From NCBI GenBank assembly GCA_020629415.1, contig JAHDDL010000014.1, positions 22,842 to 86,841 on the forward strand: a stretch of DNA of 64,000 nt, written 5' to 3'. The position numbers and the translations under genes are program-made. Under the pieces are notes generated by a model. That model ran no database searches, was not told the origin of the DNA, and was given only the letters and a program-made list of their open reading frames with translations. Each line of letters starts with the position of its first letter. Positions within the stretch are counted from its first letter, which is position 1. This document shows positions 54,491 through 64,000 of the stretch, one piece after another. Source of the DNA: Maribacter sp. (GTDB lineage: Bacteria; Bacteroidota; Bacteroidia; Flavobacteriales; Flavobacteriaceae).

Positions 54491-56014
54491 TTAAAAGAAT
54501 CCCATTTTTTTCTTATCGTAAGAAATAAGCATGTTTTTGGTTTGGCGATAGTGTGCCAACATCATTTTATGGTTTTCTCTACCGATACCAGATTTTTTAT
54601 AACCGCCAAAAGGAGCATGGGCAGGATATAAGTGGTAGCAATTTACCCAAACCCTTCCTGCTTTGATAGCTCTTGAAATCTTGTAGGCTTGGTGGGTGTC
54701 ACGGGTCCAAACGCCTGCGCCAAGACCATACAGCGTATCATTCGCAATTTCTATAGCTTCGGCTTCATCTTTAAAGGTGGTAACACAAAGAACGGGACCA
54801 AAAATTTCTTCTTGAAAGACCCTCATTTTATTATTTCCTTTTAATATGGTCGGCTCTACGTAATAACCGCCTTCCAAGCCTTCATTATATGCCTGAGAAC
54901 CACCAGTAAGCACTTCGCAACCCTCTTCTTTACCTATTTTAATATAACTAAGAATTTTTTCGAACTGGTCGTTAGATGCTTGAGCGCCCATCATGGTGTT
55001 TGGGTCCAACGGGTGTCCCATTTTAATAGCCTTGGTTCTCTCTATTACGCGTTCTATAAATTTATCATATATGCTTTCTTGAACCAGCATCCTAGAGGGG
55101 CAGGTACAAACCTCGCCTTGGTTCAAGGCGAACATATTTGCGCCTTCCAGACATTTGTCAAAGAATTCATCATCGGCATCCATGATACTTTCAAAGAATA
55201 TGTTGGGAGATTTACCACCTAGCTCAAGCGTAACGGGTGTAATGTTTTTAGAGGCATATTGCATTATCAATTGCCCGGTGGTCGTTTCACCGGTAAAGGC
55301 TATTTTGTCTATTCTAGGGCTAGATGCCAATGGTTTACCAGCTTCTGCACCAAAACCGTTTACAATATTTAGCACTCCGTCAGGTAAAATTCCTTCAATG
55401 ATTTCCATTAAAATTAATATTCCTACCGGCGTCTGTTCTGCTGGTTTTAATACTACACAATTACCTGCGGCCAAAGCAGGAGCTAGTTTCCAGGTTGCCA
55501 TTAGTAAAGGGAAATTCCAAGGAATTATTTGACCAACGACGCCTAATGGTTCCGTAACGTTCAATGCCACGGTATTAGAATCCAATTCACTGACCGAGCC
55601 TTCTTCTGCCCTGATAACACCTGCAAAATATCTAAAATGGTCTACAGCCAAAGGTAAATCTGCGGCACGTGTTTCGCGTATGGCCTTACCGTTGTCCCAA
55701 GTTTCAGCCCTGGCAAGAACTTCTAGATTTTGCTCTATTTTATCGGCAATTTTTAAAAGCATATTGCTTCTTTCTGTTGCTGAGGAAGAATTCCATGATG
55801 GTGCCGCTTCCCAAGCCGCATCAATAGCCTTTTCTATATCTTCAGATGTTGATCTTGGTATTTTTGTAAAAGATTTACCGTCTACGGGAGAGATATTTTC
55901 AAAATATTCACCCTTGCTTGGTGCAACCCATTTACCTCCAATAAAATTTTCATACTGGTTTTTAAACTTGGGTTTTTGAAGTACATCTTTTTCTGCAGTT
56001 GCTGTTGTGCTCAT
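54491..56014 (-). CDS. NAD-dependent aldehyde dehydrogenase (AldB/ExaC type)
   Basis: A 507-residue ALDH. The NAD-binding part has [20 protein letters not shown] and [13 protein letters not shown]; the general-base glutamate is in [10 protein letters not shown]; the catalytic cysteine lies in [14 protein letters not shown]; and [20 protein letters not shown] follows. Sequence style and the DUF779 neighbour fit acetaldehyde or alcohol-derived aldehyde oxidation (AldB/ExaC group). A divergent AraC-family gene starts 196 bases away and probably controls it. Cytoplasmic. Confidence 0.93.
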   Translation of the reverse strand: MSTTATAEKDVLQKPKFKNQYENFIGGKWVAPSKGEYFENISPVDGKSFTKIPRSTSEDIEKAIDAAWEAAPSWNSSSATERSNMLLKIADKIEQNLEVLARAETWDNGKAIRETRAADLPLAVDHFRYFAGVIRAEEGSVSELDSNTVALNVTEPLGVVGQIIPWNFPLLMATWKLAPALAAGNCVVLKPAEQTPVGILILMEIIEGILPDGVLNIVNGFGAEAGKPLASSPRIDKIAFTGETTTGQLIMQYASKNITPVTLELGGKSPNIFFESIMDADDEFFDKCLEGANMFALNQGEVCTCPSRMLVQESIYDKFIERVIERTKAIKMGHPLDPNTMMGAQASNDQFEKILSYIKIGKEEGCEVLTGGSQAYNEGLEGGYYVEPTILKGNNKMRVFQEEIFGPVLCVTTFKDEAEAIEIANDTLYGLGAGVWTRDTHQAYKISRAIKAGRVWVNCYHLYPAHAPFGGYKKSGIGRENHKMMLAHYRQTKNMLISYDKKKMGFF

Positions 56015-56171
56015 AATATAGGATTTAAGTTAATAATAGAAGTCTAATCGCTTTTGGTTTGTAAATACGATATTCTAAATGTACTTCTCATCATTTCAAA
56101 TCATCTGACGAATACTACGAATAATGTGAACTATTCTATCAATAATTGATTTTATGATTTTTTTAAGCATA

Positions 56172-56179
56172 TAATTTTG
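56172..56179 (+). promoter_or_regulatory. -7 promoter element of the AraC-family gene
   Basis: TAATTTTG, exact consensus match, 30 bases before the GTG at 56210; a TTG lies 23 bases upstream (56146-56148). Confidence 0.5.
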
Positions 56180-56209
56180 TAAATTCCTTAAAATTAAAGG
56201 GGTAGTATT

Positions 56210-57133
56210 GTGATTCGGTTAACTGATAATTTTTTTAATGGAAGGCGATTGGAGACTATGGTGGAGAACCAGACCTCTTATACGTTGAACAATGCCGCTA
56301 TGCACGTTTTTGAAACACATGAGAAAGCGGCAAGTGTATTATTACAATTTGAGCAACCTGTTTTGGCAAGTATGATACAGGGAAAGAAAATTATGCACCT
56401 AAGGGATTATGAATCTTTCGATTTTTTACCTGGTGAGTCTTTGGTTTTGCCCGCAAATGAAGGAATGTGTATAGATTTTCCTGAAGCTATGGCAAAGAAT
56501 CCTACCAGATGTCTGGCAATGGCTATTTCTGAAGATAAGATTAACAAGGTGCTACAGTTTATGAATGAAAATATGCCAAAAAGTACGAGAGAGGCGTGGG
56601 GATTAATGGACTATAATTTTCACTTTGTAAACGACAGGGGTATCTATCAAATTATACAACGTCTTTTGTTTCTTTTTTCCGAAGACCATCCATCCAAAGA
56701 TCTATTTGTGGATAATATGTTGCGCGAGCTAATTATTCGCATTTTACAGACAAACGAGCGTAAAATTTATAGTAACGCAACATTAACTATAAAGAAGGAA
56801 AGTAGGCTTACCGAGGTTATCCGTTTTATAAGGGATAATCTACATAAATCATTAAGTGTAGATAGTCTTAGTAAAATAGCCTGTATGAGTCCGTCGCATT
56901 TTTATAGAACCTTTAAGCTGGAACTTGGTATATCTCCGGTAGAATTTATAAATAACGAACGCATAAAATTAGCGGTAGGCTTATTGCAAGATCCTAAACG
57001 TAGTATTAAAGATGTATATCTAGATTGTGGGTTTGAAAGTAGGTCTTACTTCAATAGAGTATTTAAAACTAGACAGCATTTAGCTCCTGGTGAATACCAG
57101 TCTAAAATTCACAAATCTAAATTTTTGGATTAA
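56210..57133 (+). CDS. AraC-family transcription activator
   Basis: A 307-residue regulator. The N-terminal part (about 20-180) is a cupin-like sensing domain ([40 protein letters not shown]). The C-terminal 100 residues carry two helix-turn-helix motifs of the AraC type: [20 protein letters not shown] and [20 protein letters not shown]. The start could be the GTG at 56210, preceded by a purine-rich AAAGGGG stretch, or the ATG at 56258; the promoter position allows both. It is divergent from the aldehyde dehydrogenase operon and most likely controls it. Its stop overlaps that of cysS on the other strand. Confidence 0.9.
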   Translation: MIRLTDNFFNGRRLETMVENQTSYTLNNAAMHVFETHEKAASVLLQFEQPVLASMIQGKKIMHLRDYESFDFLPGESLVLPANEGMCIDFPEAMAKNPTRCLAMAISEDKINKVLQFMNENMPKSTREAWGLMDYNFHFVNDRGIYQIIQRLLFLFSEDHPSKDLFVDNMLRELIIRILQTNERKIYSNATLTIKKESRLTEVIRFIRDNLHKSLSVDSLSKIACMSPSHFYRTFKLELGISPVEFINNERIKLAVGLLQDPKRSIKDVYLDCGFESRSYFNRVFKTRQHLAPGEYQSKIHKSKFLD

Positions 57134-58608
57134 AGGCTATATGTAGTCCCTTCTTTACCGTCTTTTAATTGAATACCCAGCGCTGCCAATTGATCACGTA
57201 TTTGATCGGATGTGGCAAAATCTCTATTCTCTCTTGCTGCTTTGCGCAACTCGATCAACAATTCAACAACTCCACCTAGCTTTTCGGTATCGGCATCAGA
57301 ACTACTTTTGTTTTCTAGACCTAAAACATCAAAAACGAAGCCATGTAATGTGTTTTCTAATTCTAGTTTGTCTTCTACGGTAATAGATTCACTACCTTCT
57401 TTGATAAGATTAATGTGTTTAACGGCATCAAACAATTTCGCAATTAAGATGGGCGAATTAAAATCATCGTTCATGGCAGCATAACAAGAAGCTTTCCAAG
57501 CTGCAATATCAAAATCGGTAGTTTTGCCGGTGCTCAAAGATTTAAGGGAATTGATGGCTTCCATCAATTTGTTGAAACCTTTTTCAGATGCCAATAAGGC
57601 ATCATTGCTCATATCTAAAATGCTGGTGTAATGTGCCTGCATCATAAAGAAACGAACCATTGAAGGGGAAAAGGGCTTACTTAAAATTTCGTTTTCACCA
57701 GAAAATATTTCTCCTGGAAGAATACTGTTTCCGGTAGATTTAGCCATTTTTCTTCCGTTCAATGTTAGCATATTGGCATGTAGCCAATAATTTACAGGAC
57801 TTTGGCCATTGCAAGCCTCTGCCTGTGCAATTTCACATTCATGGTGGGGAAATTTAAGGTCCATTCCGCCTCCGTGAATATCAAATGTTTCGCCTAAATA
57901 TTTTGTGCTCATGGCAGTACACTCTAAGTGCCACCCAGGGAATCCATCGCCCCAAGGTGATGGCCAGCGCATAATATGCTGTGGTTCCGCTTTCTTCCAC
58001 AAAGCAAAATCTTGTGGATTGTGTTTGTCGTCTTGCGCGGTAAGATCACGTGTATTGGCGATCATATCTTCAAGCTTTCGCCCGCTTAATTTACCGTACT
58101 CATGTTCTTGGTTAAACTTTGCAACATCAAAATATACAGAGCCATTGGTTTCATAGGCAAATCCTTTCTCAAGAATATCCTTAATTATTTCAATCTGTTC
58201 TATAATATGACCGGTTGCCGTAGGCTCAATACTTGGAGGTAAGAAATTAAATTTCTCCAAGATATTATGGAAATCTACAGTATAACGCTGTACCACCTCC
58301 ATAGGCTCCAATTTTTCTAATCGTGCCTTTTTTGCAATTTTATCCTCACCATCTTCCGCGTCATCTACTAAATGACCTGCGTCTGTAATGTTACGTACGT
58401 ATCTTACTTTATAACCAAGATGTCTAAAGTATCTGAAAATCATATCAAAAGACATGAAAGTTCGGCAGTTTCCTAAATGTACATTGCTATACACGGTTGG
58501 TCCACAAACATACATGCCTATATGGCCCTCGTTTATGGGTTTGAAAACTTCTTTCTTTCCGGTTAGGGAATTATATACTTTTATTTCTTGACTTTCGTAC
58601 AATTGCAT
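57130..58608 (-). CDS. cysS: Cysteinyl-tRNA synthetase
   Basis: A 492-residue class I synthetase. [19 protein letters not shown] holds the HIGH-like HLGN motif with the zinc cysteine just before it; [13 protein letters not shown] and [17 protein letters not shown] provide further zinc ligands; the KMSKS motif appears as KMAKSTGN. It charges tRNA-Cys. The C-terminal DALR domain ends [15 protein letters not shown]. The gene lies 14 bases after folE in the same direction. Confidence 0.96.
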   Translation of the reverse strand: MQLYESQEIKVYNSLTGKKEVFKPINEGHIGMYVCGPTVYSNVHLGNCRTFMSFDMIFRYFRHLGYKVRYVRNITDAGHLVDDAEDGEDKIAKKARLEKLEPMEVVQRYTVDFHNILEKFNFLPPSIEPTATGHIIEQIEIIKDILEKGFAYETNGSVYFDVAKFNQEHEYGKLSGRKLEDMIANTRDLTAQDDKHNPQDFALWKKAEPQHIMRWPSPWGDGFPGWHLECTAMSTKYLGETFDIHGGGMDLKFPHHECEIAQAEACNGQSPVNYWLHANMLTLNGRKMAKSTGNSILPGEIFSGENEILSKPFSPSMVRFFMMQAHYTSILDMSNDALLASEKGFNKLMEAINSLKSLSTGKTTDFDIAAWKASCYAAMNDDFNSPILIAKLFDAVKHINLIKEGSESITVEDKLELENTLHGFVFDVLGLENKSSSDADTEKLGGVVELLIELRKAARENRDFATSDQIRDQLAALGIQLKDGKEGTTYSL

Positions 58609-58622
58609 GAAGCTATATGCTA

Positions 58623-59303
58623 TTAAAAATGGGTATCTAAATTAAGGTAGTTCAAAAACTCGCGACGTACCAATTCTTCTTTGAATTTACCGCCATATTC
58701 TGCTGTTACGGTGCTACTGTCAATATCGCGAATTCCTCTAGAATTTACACAAAGATGTTTTGCATCTATAACACAGGCAACATCTTCTGTACCTAAAGCT
58801 TTTTGTAATTCTCTTACGATTTGAATGTTCAATCTTTCTTGAACCTGAGGACGTTTAGCGTAATAATCAACTATACGGTTCATTTTGGACAAGCCTACTA
58901 CGGTACCGTTAGATATATAGGCAACATGGGCGCGACCTACAATTGGTAGTAAATGATGTTCGCAAGTAGAATATAATGTGATGTTCTTCTCAACCAACAT
59001 TTCACCGTACTTGTACTTGTTGTCAAATGTAGAAGCTTTGGGCTTTCTTGCAGGGTTTAAGCCACCGAATATTTCGTTGACATACATTTTAGCAACTCTG
59101 TTAGGAGTTCCTTTTAGGCTGTCATCGGTTAAATCCAAACCTAACGTAAGCATGATATCGCGTACATTTTCGCGAATGCGTTCAATCTTTTCGGCATCAT
59201 CCAAATCAAAAGCATCTGAACGTAATGGAGTGTCTTCTGATGTAGAAATATGATCATTTCCCAATTCATCAAATTGATCTTCCAGTGTATCCTCAATTTT
59301 CAT
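58623..59303 (-). CDS. folE: GTP cyclohydrolase I
   Basis: A 226-residue enzyme. The C-terminal 180 residues are the T-fold: [20 protein letters not shown] holds the zinc Cys and His, [20 protein letters not shown] the substrate site, and [17 protein letters not shown] the second zinc Cys. The first 40 residues are an acidic extension without clear fold. It makes dihydroneopterin triphosphate from GTP for folate. Co-transcribed with cysS. Confidence 0.95.
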   Translation of the reverse strand: MKIEDTLEDQFDELGNDHISTSEDTPLRSDAFDLDDAEKIERIRENVRDIMLTLGLDLTDDSLKGTPNRVAKMYVNEIFGGLNPARKPKASTFDNKYKYGEMLVEKNITLYSTCEHHLLPIVGRAHVAYISNGTVVGLSKMNRIVDYYAKRPQVQERLNIQIVRELQKALGTEDVACVIDAKHLCVNSRGIRDIDSSTVTAEYGGKFKEELVRREFLNYLNLDTHF

Positions 59304-59325
59304 TTTATCAATCTTTTAGAAGCTG

Positions 59326-59333
59326 CAAAGATA
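59326..59333 (-). promoter_or_regulatory. -7 promoter element of folE-cysS
   Basis: TATCTTTG on the minus strand, exact match, 22 bases before the folE start. No TTG at -33 distance. Confidence 0.5.
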
Positions 59334-59437
59334 TACAATATGTGCCACTTTATAACTCATTACGGGCATTACACAACATAAATTAGCCATAACGTGATGG
59401 TCTGGTTAATTTTATTTTTCCAAATCAGAAGTTCCCT

Positions 59438-61240
59438 ATGACCAAGTACGGTATATCTTTCTTGTTTATATGTTTTTTTGGCATATTCACTTGCTTTGCC
59501 CAAGTAGCGGCAGACTGCGCCAATGCCGTACCTATTTGTTACAACACTCCGGTAAATGGAGGTACAAATGGGTACGGAATAGATGATTTTAACGGTGCTA
59601 CTATTTCTGGCTGTATAACCCAAGGTAGCGGCACTATTGAAACAAATTCTGCTTGGTATAAATTTAAAGTTGGTGAAATAGGTCAACTTGGCTTCAATAT
59701 AGGTTTTGATTCTAGTGAAGATTGGGATTTTGCCTTATACAGAACAAGTGACTGTACTTCATTAGGTGAGCCTATTAGATGTAATTATTTTGATAATTCT
59801 GATGATAGTCGTTTTATAGGGGTAGGTGAGGACCCTACAGGTATTGCCAATATACAATATGATGATTGGTTAGATGTAGAGCCAGGAGAGGAATACCTCT
59901 TAATGATCAATAACTTTAGTAACAATAACTCAGGATTTTCAATTCAGTTTTCAGGTAACATATTTGTTGAATTCCCTAATACTGCCTTAGATTGTAATAT
60001 AATAGATAATCTATTGGGACCTCCTGTTATTGCTTGTGATAATGAAACTGTAGTCTTGGATGCTACAACTGTTGATGCGGAAGACTATGAATGGTATTTA
60101 GATGCCGGCACAGGCTATCAACTTATACCAGGTGAAACTAATGCGCAACTTTCTACAGCAGTTTCTGGGATGTACCGTGTTTTGGTAATTAGACCATTGG
60201 AAAATAATTTAATTAGCGAAACCCAAGTGGCCTATGCGCCTTCTCCAGAAACTTTTCCTTTAGAAGATGAAACTGCTTGTTTAGATGGTACGGCTATAGA
60301 TTTTAATGCAAAAGATGCAGAGGCCTTAGGTGCTCAGAGTTCGCTAGATTTTAGGGTATCTTATCATGAAAGTTTTGAAGATGCTTTTGATGGTGCCAAT
60401 GCACTTTCAAAAGAATTTATACCTACAGAAGTTGCCCAAACAATATATGTAAGAACTACATCAATAGAAAACTCTATGTGTTTTGATGCTTCTGAAACTT
60501 TTGAGGTAAACGGAATTGAATTGCCTGTTTTGGATTTTGAAACAGAAGTGTTCATATGTGGTGATGAGCCAATTGCAACTATTGGGCAGCGAATTCCAGA
60601 TAATGATTTTATGTATGAATGGAGCTCCGGCCACACATCTTCATTGATTACGGTTTCAGAGCCCGGTGTTTACACTTTATCGGTAACGAACAAAGAAGGG
60701 TTGATTCAGTGTATTACCGTACGTTCCGTTACAGTTGTATTTTCTAGTCCGCCTGTAATTTCAGATATTACGATAGAGTACGAAGATGATGCCTCTAACG
60801 TAGTTAATGTCAGTTTAGAGGAAAACGGTGATTTTGAGTTTCAAGTTGATAATGGAACACCTCAGGACAGCGGGGTTTTTAATAATCTGTTCCCTGGGGA
60901 GCATACCGTTACCGTAAGTGATGTAAATGGTTGTGGTTCTGATACTAGAGATTTTGTAGTTGTTGGTTTTCCTAAGTTTTTTACGCCCAACGGTGATAAT
61001 GTAAATGATACCTGGGAAGTAGACGGATTATCGGTTTTAGATAATCCTGTAATTACTATTTTTGATCGATATGGCAAGTTGCTTTATAGAATAGTCGAAA
61101 ATTCCCCTGGTTGGGACGGTACTTTTAATGGCACATTATTGCCCGAGTCTGACTATTGGTTCAAGCTTACCTATACCAATTCTCTTGGAGAGGATACCAG
61201 TGCTTCGTTCATAAATAATCATTTTACATTAAAGCGCTAA
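59438..61240 (+). CDS. T9SS type B cargo protein (gliding-motility-associated C-terminal domain), first of two
   Basis: A 600-residue secreted protein with signal peptide (ISFLFICFFGIFTCFAQ). Residues 20-180 are a jelly-roll-like domain starting DCANAVPICYNTPVNGG, with paired cysteines. A beta-rich Ig-like middle follows. The C-terminal 90 residues are the type B sorting domain: FFTPNGDNVNDTWEVDG, ITIFDRYGKLLYRI and WDGTFNGTLLPESDYWFKL. It should be exported by Sec and the type IX system and kept on the surface or released. The next gene encodes a relative of the same design. Confidence 0.9.
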   Translation: MTKYGISFLFICFFGIFTCFAQVAADCANAVPICYNTPVNGGTNGYGIDDFNGATISGCITQGSGTIETNSAWYKFKVGEIGQLGFNIGFDSSEDWDFALYRTSDCTSLGEPIRCNYFDNSDDSRFIGVGEDPTGIANIQYDDWLDVEPGEEYLLMINNFSNNNSGFSIQFSGNIFVEFPNTALDCNIIDNLLGPPVIACDNETVVLDATTVDAEDYEWYLDAGTGYQLIPGETNAQLSTAVSGMYRVLVIRPLENNLISETQVAYAPSPETFPLEDETACLDGTAIDFNAKDAEALGAQSSLDFRVSYHESFEDAFDGANALSKEFIPTEVAQTIYVRTTSIENSMCFDASETFEVNGIELPVLDFETEVFICGDEPIATIGQRIPDNDFMYEWSSGHTSSLITVSEPGVYTLSVTNKEGLIQCITVRSVTVVFSSPPVISDITIEYEDDASNVVNVSLEENGDFEFQVDNGTPQDSGVFNNLFPGEHTVTVSDVNGCGSDTRDFVVVGFPKFFTPNGDNVNDTWEVDGLSVLDNPVITIFDRYGKLLYRIVENSPGWDGTFNGTLLPESDYWFKLTYTNSLGEDTSASFINNHFTLKR

Positions 61241-61365
61241 CCCTGCTTTTTAGGCTTGAAGAGTGCATTTTATCGATTAAACGCAAGAATATCCGTTGTA
61301 AGATACTAAAGCAAGTCATGTGTAGTTATAATATACATCACGTATACTAACTTAGTTACACTTTT

Positions 61366-62802
61366 ATGAGAACACTTTTTTGTTCTATATGCTGTTTATT
61401 TCTTTTCTATTGGAATGTAACCGCGCAGAATTCAGCCGATTGTAGAACGGCAATTCCTGTTTGTGCCGATCAACCTATAATGGGTCTGGCGGGTGGAACT
61501 GGTGATGTAGATGATTTTAACCCAGAGGTAATATTACAAACCGGGTGTCTTGAAAAGGGTAGTCTTTCTTCCGCGAATATTGAATTTAATACTTCTTGGT
61601 TTGTCTTTAGGGCAGGTACGGGTGGTCAGGTCGGTTTTGATATTGAAGCTTTGCCTTCATCTGGATCTACACCAACTGCTGAATGGGATTTTGCCGTTTA
61701 TGGACCAGATGTTGATTGTGTGGATATCAGCAACGGTACGGCACAGCCAATACGTTGTAATTATGAAGTAAACGATACAAATTTTACAGGGCTTGGCGTA
61801 AACCCGCAAAATGGGGAAGAGGGGCGTGCACCGTTAACGGGTAGTCAAAATACATATGATGCGTATTTGGATGTTCAACCCGGAGAGATTTATTACATCT
61901 TAATAAATAATTTTGCAGATAACTTTACGGGTGATCCTGAGCCTTTTATGCTGACCTTTACAGGTAGTTCTGTAAATGATGATCAAGATACAGCTTTGGA
62001 TTGTACTTTAAGAGATGAATTTTTAGGTTTGGATATTGTAGCTTGTGAAGGTGATGATCCTATTACTATTAGTGCGTTGAATTCACCTGCAGGAGCAGAT
62101 ATTGCAAGTGTGGAATGGACTGTGGATTATGAAGATGACGGCATAGTTGACGATATGCTTACGGGTACCGGTGATTTTGGTGCGGAATTGGTAGTTGAAA
62201 GCCCAAATACAGGTCGCTATTTTGCTTCCATTACCACAACAAGTGGTTCGCCTCCAACTGTGGCAGATGAAAGCGGAGTTTTAATAACATTTTTTGGAAT
62301 ACCAATTCTAGAACGCGTAGAAACATTGGATACCAATCTTTCAATTGATCCAGATCAAAATAATATTGAGTTTTTTGTACAGGGAGACGGTGATTATGAA
62401 TATGCTATAAATAACGGTGAGTTTCAAGATAGTTCCGTTTTTAGAAATGTACCTCCGGGATTGAATACGGTAATCATAAATGATAAGAACGGATGTGGAA
62501 TAACGGAACCAATTGAATTTTTGGTAGTAGGGTATCCAAAGTTTTTTACCCCTAACGGTGATAATATAAACGATACTTGGAATATTCTAGGTATAGAGAC
62601 TTTGATTGATCCTGTTGTATTTATTTTTGATAGATACGGTAAACTTTTAAAACAATTAGGACCTACGGATACGTGGGACGGTAATTTTAACGGACAGCAA
62701 ATGCCATCTACAGATTATTGGTTCAGGTTTGAGTATGGTGAAAGGGAGGATGATATGGTAGTGGCTAAAACACGAAAAACACATTTTTCATTAAAAAGAT
62801 AA
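61366..62802 (+). CDS. T9SS type B cargo protein, second of two
   Basis: A 478-residue protein with the same plan as its neighbour: signal peptide, jelly-roll-like N-terminal domain (DCRTAIPVCADQPIMG), a shorter middle, and type B sorting domain FFTPNGDNINDTWNILG with VFIFDRYGKLLKQL and WDGNFNGQQMPSTDYWFRF. It lacks one middle segment of about 120 residues that the first copy has. Most probably a tandem duplicate after domain loss or gain. The gap of 125 bases and the absence of a hairpin between them leave co-transcription open. Confidence 0.9.
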   Translation: MRTLFCSICCLFLFYWNVTAQNSADCRTAIPVCADQPIMGLAGGTGDVDDFNPEVILQTGCLEKGSLSSANIEFNTSWFVFRAGTGGQVGFDIEALPSSGSTPTAEWDFAVYGPDVDCVDISNGTAQPIRCNYEVNDTNFTGLGVNPQNGEEGRAPLTGSQNTYDAYLDVQPGEIYYILINNFADNFTGDPEPFMLTFTGSSVNDDQDTALDCTLRDEFLGLDIVACEGDDPITISALNSPAGADIASVEWTVDYEDDGIVDDMLTGTGDFGAELVVESPNTGRYFASITTTSGSPPTVADESGVLITFFGIPILERVETLDTNLSIDPDQNNIEFFVQGDGDYEYAINNGEFQDSSVFRNVPPGLNTVIINDKNGCGITEPIEFLVVGYPKFFTPNGDNINDTWNILGIETLIDPVVFIFDRYGKLLKQLGPTDTWDGNFNGQQMPSTDYWFRFEYGEREDDMVVAKTRKTHFSLKR

Positions 62803-62805
62803 ACG

Positions 62806-62836
62806 AAAAAAGGGAGCTTCATGCTCCCTTTTTTTT
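62806..62836. terminator. Bidirectional terminator
   Basis: AAAAAAGGGAGC-TTCAT-GCTCCCTTTTTTTT between convergent genes. Confidence 0.88.
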
Positions 62837-62854
62837 ATGTAATTTTTTTATTTC

Positions 62855-64000
62855 TTAAAAATTGATCGTATAGCTTAAAGTGGCGTTGGTGATTGTTCTA
62901 TCAATCATTGCGGGTGTTGTAATACCGGCATTAAATAATCTTTCGCTTACATCTTGTTGAGAACGACTAAGTGAAAAATCTAATTTACTACCACCAAAAT
63001 TATAACCAATTCCACCAGAAATAGCATCTAAATCACCAATCGTGTTGTCATTTGTATAAGGGCTCTGTTCAAAACGATAGCCCGCTCTTAAACTTACTTG
63101 CTGAATTCTGTACTCGCCACCAATTCTAAAAGTAGATACGGCGCCAAGGCTACTGGCAATTTCTGAGTTTACAGTTTGAAAGCTAAAATCATTTGTTGGG
63201 CGTAATTCCGATTGTGAAAAATCTTGATACCCATAATCGAAACTTAATAAACCGTCTTTTGCAAATATTACGGCTAAACTACCTGTAAGCTTGCTGGGTG
63301 TTTTAACCGTGTATTCTTCGAAAAGGTTTACAATCGTAAAGTTGATGAAATTAATATCTTCATGTACATCTGGGTGATCTGTGTTAATACGTTGAGAAGT
63401 ATTATCCTCTAAACGGTACCATGTAGGTGATTGGTAGCTGCCACCTAATCTTACATTATCGTTTAATTTAGCAATTGCACCTAAAGTAAATGAGAATCCA
63501 TTACCTTCAGTTTCTAAATAATTATCAAAAGTAGTTCTGGTAATTCCAGAATTTGGCTCGTAACCATCTTCGGAAAATTGATCATATTGAGTATATAGAA
63601 CACTGTGAAAATTTAAAGAAGCCCCCAAATAAATGTTCTCTTTGTATTGCGAAGCTGCATTGACTGTAAATTTACTGTTGTAACCAGTAGTTCTTCTTAA
63701 AAAATCTTGATTGACAAAATCATAAATTGAATTACTACGATAATCAGTATTGTTATTATCTTCAATTTCTGGAGCGATAATTCTACTGTAATAGCCTAAA
63801 AATGTTTGTTGGTCTCTAAAACCTTGAACTGCTCCAATATCACGATATGCTTCTTCTAAAAATTCACCATCTTGTAATAAAATAGACCCAAATGGTGTGC
63901 CGCCTGCATATTCCAGAAAATAGGTATCAATACCTTCTGTTGCACTTCCTGAAACATAATATTCGTTATCGAAATTGTTCAACAAATCATAATTGAAAGC
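62855..64000 (-). CDS. OmpP1/FadL-family outer-membrane protein (5' end outside the window)
   Basis: The frame is open to the right edge, so the start codon and signal peptide lie beyond base 64000; 382 codons can be read. The protein is a barrel of alternating polar and hydrophobic residues with family traits: AIAKLNDNVRLGGSYQSPTWYRLED, SKLTGSLAVIFAKDGLLSFDYGYQDF, RIGGEYRIQQVSLRAGYRFEQ, and the C-terminus NATLSYTINF. FadL-like channels carry hydrophobic compounds across the outer membrane. Substrate unknown. Confidence 0.85.
   Translation of the reverse strand, partial: AFNYDLLNNFDNEYYVSGSATEGIDTYFLEYAGGTPFGSILLQDGEFLEEAYRDIGAVQGFRDQQTFLGYYSRIIAPEIEDNNNTDYRSNSIYDFVNQDFLRRTTGYNSKFTVNAASQYKENIYLGASLNFHSVLYTQYDQFSEDGYEPNSGITRTTFDNYLETEGNGFSFTLGAIAKLNDNVRLGGSYQSPTWYRLEDNTSQRINTDHPDVHEDINFINFTIVNLFEEYTVKTPSKLTGSLAVIFAKDGLLSFDYGYQDFSQSELRPTNDFSFQTVNSEIASSLGAVSTFRIGGEYRIQQVSLRAGYRFEQSPYTNDNTIGDLDAISGGIGYNFGGSKLDFSLSRSQQDVSERLFNAGITTPAMIDRTITNATLSYTINF

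Overview
The window is 64 kb of an AT-rich chromosome from a marine-type member of the Flavobacteriia (Bacteroidota), close in character to Maribacter, Zobellia or Cellulophaga. Support comes from two proteins with the gliding-motility / type B type IX secretion C-terminal domain, a fused SecDF, many SPII lipoproteins, family-typical proteins (DUF6588, DUF2911, DUF192, OmpP1/FadL), and promoters of the Bacteroidota type (TTG, about 19 bases, TAnnTTTG). No rRNA, tRNA, CRISPR array, prophage or insertion sequence was seen.

Layout. 1-1173: end of a HAD hydrolase gene and a coiled-coil lipoprotein. 1375-4431: a low-GC accessory patch with an MqsRA/Panacea-type toxin-antitoxin pair bounded by 11-base inverted repeats, hairpin-forming intergenic repeats, a broken FMN-binding (NqrC/RnfG-like) gene and a small membrane protein. 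4552-11385: peroxiredoxin, an Lrp regulator divergent from a histidine-decarboxylase-type enzyme, a PAS sensor kinase, a thioredoxin-reductase-like flavoprotein and a glyoxalase-fold protein. 11714-24268: two 875-residue GH63-like glycosidases, facing each other, enclose a transporter-HEAT fusion, a class A beta-lactamase-like hydrolase and a three-gene operon (PLP enzyme, DUF1611, dipeptide-epimerase family) that probably handles D-glutamate or murein peptides.

24480-26391 is the most interesting locus: a stand-alone reverse transcriptase of the defence-associated (DRT/UG) kind, preceded by about 310 bases of non-coding DNA whose two ends can pair with each other in two separate stems. It looks like an RT plus structured ncRNA antiphage system inserted between housekeeping genes.

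26399-47058 carries ftsE, a TPR protein plus outer-membrane barrel pair, an OmpA protein, an NYN/LOTUS protein, a DUF885 peptidase-like protein, an amidohydrolase, DUF2911, asnB, a CsbD protein, gyrB, DUF6588 and mdh. 47176-64000 carries secDF, an ABC ATPase with a damaged first half, an acetyltransferase, DUF192, lgt, yidD (followed by hexanucleotide repeats), a DUF779 / aldehyde dehydrogenase operon with a divergent AraC regulator, cysS, folE, two tandem T9SS cargo proteins and most of an OmpP1/FadL-family gene running off the right edge.

Most genes are single units or pairs ended by strong hairpin-plus-T terminators. All assignments rest on reading the sequence and recalled family motifs; no database search was possible.
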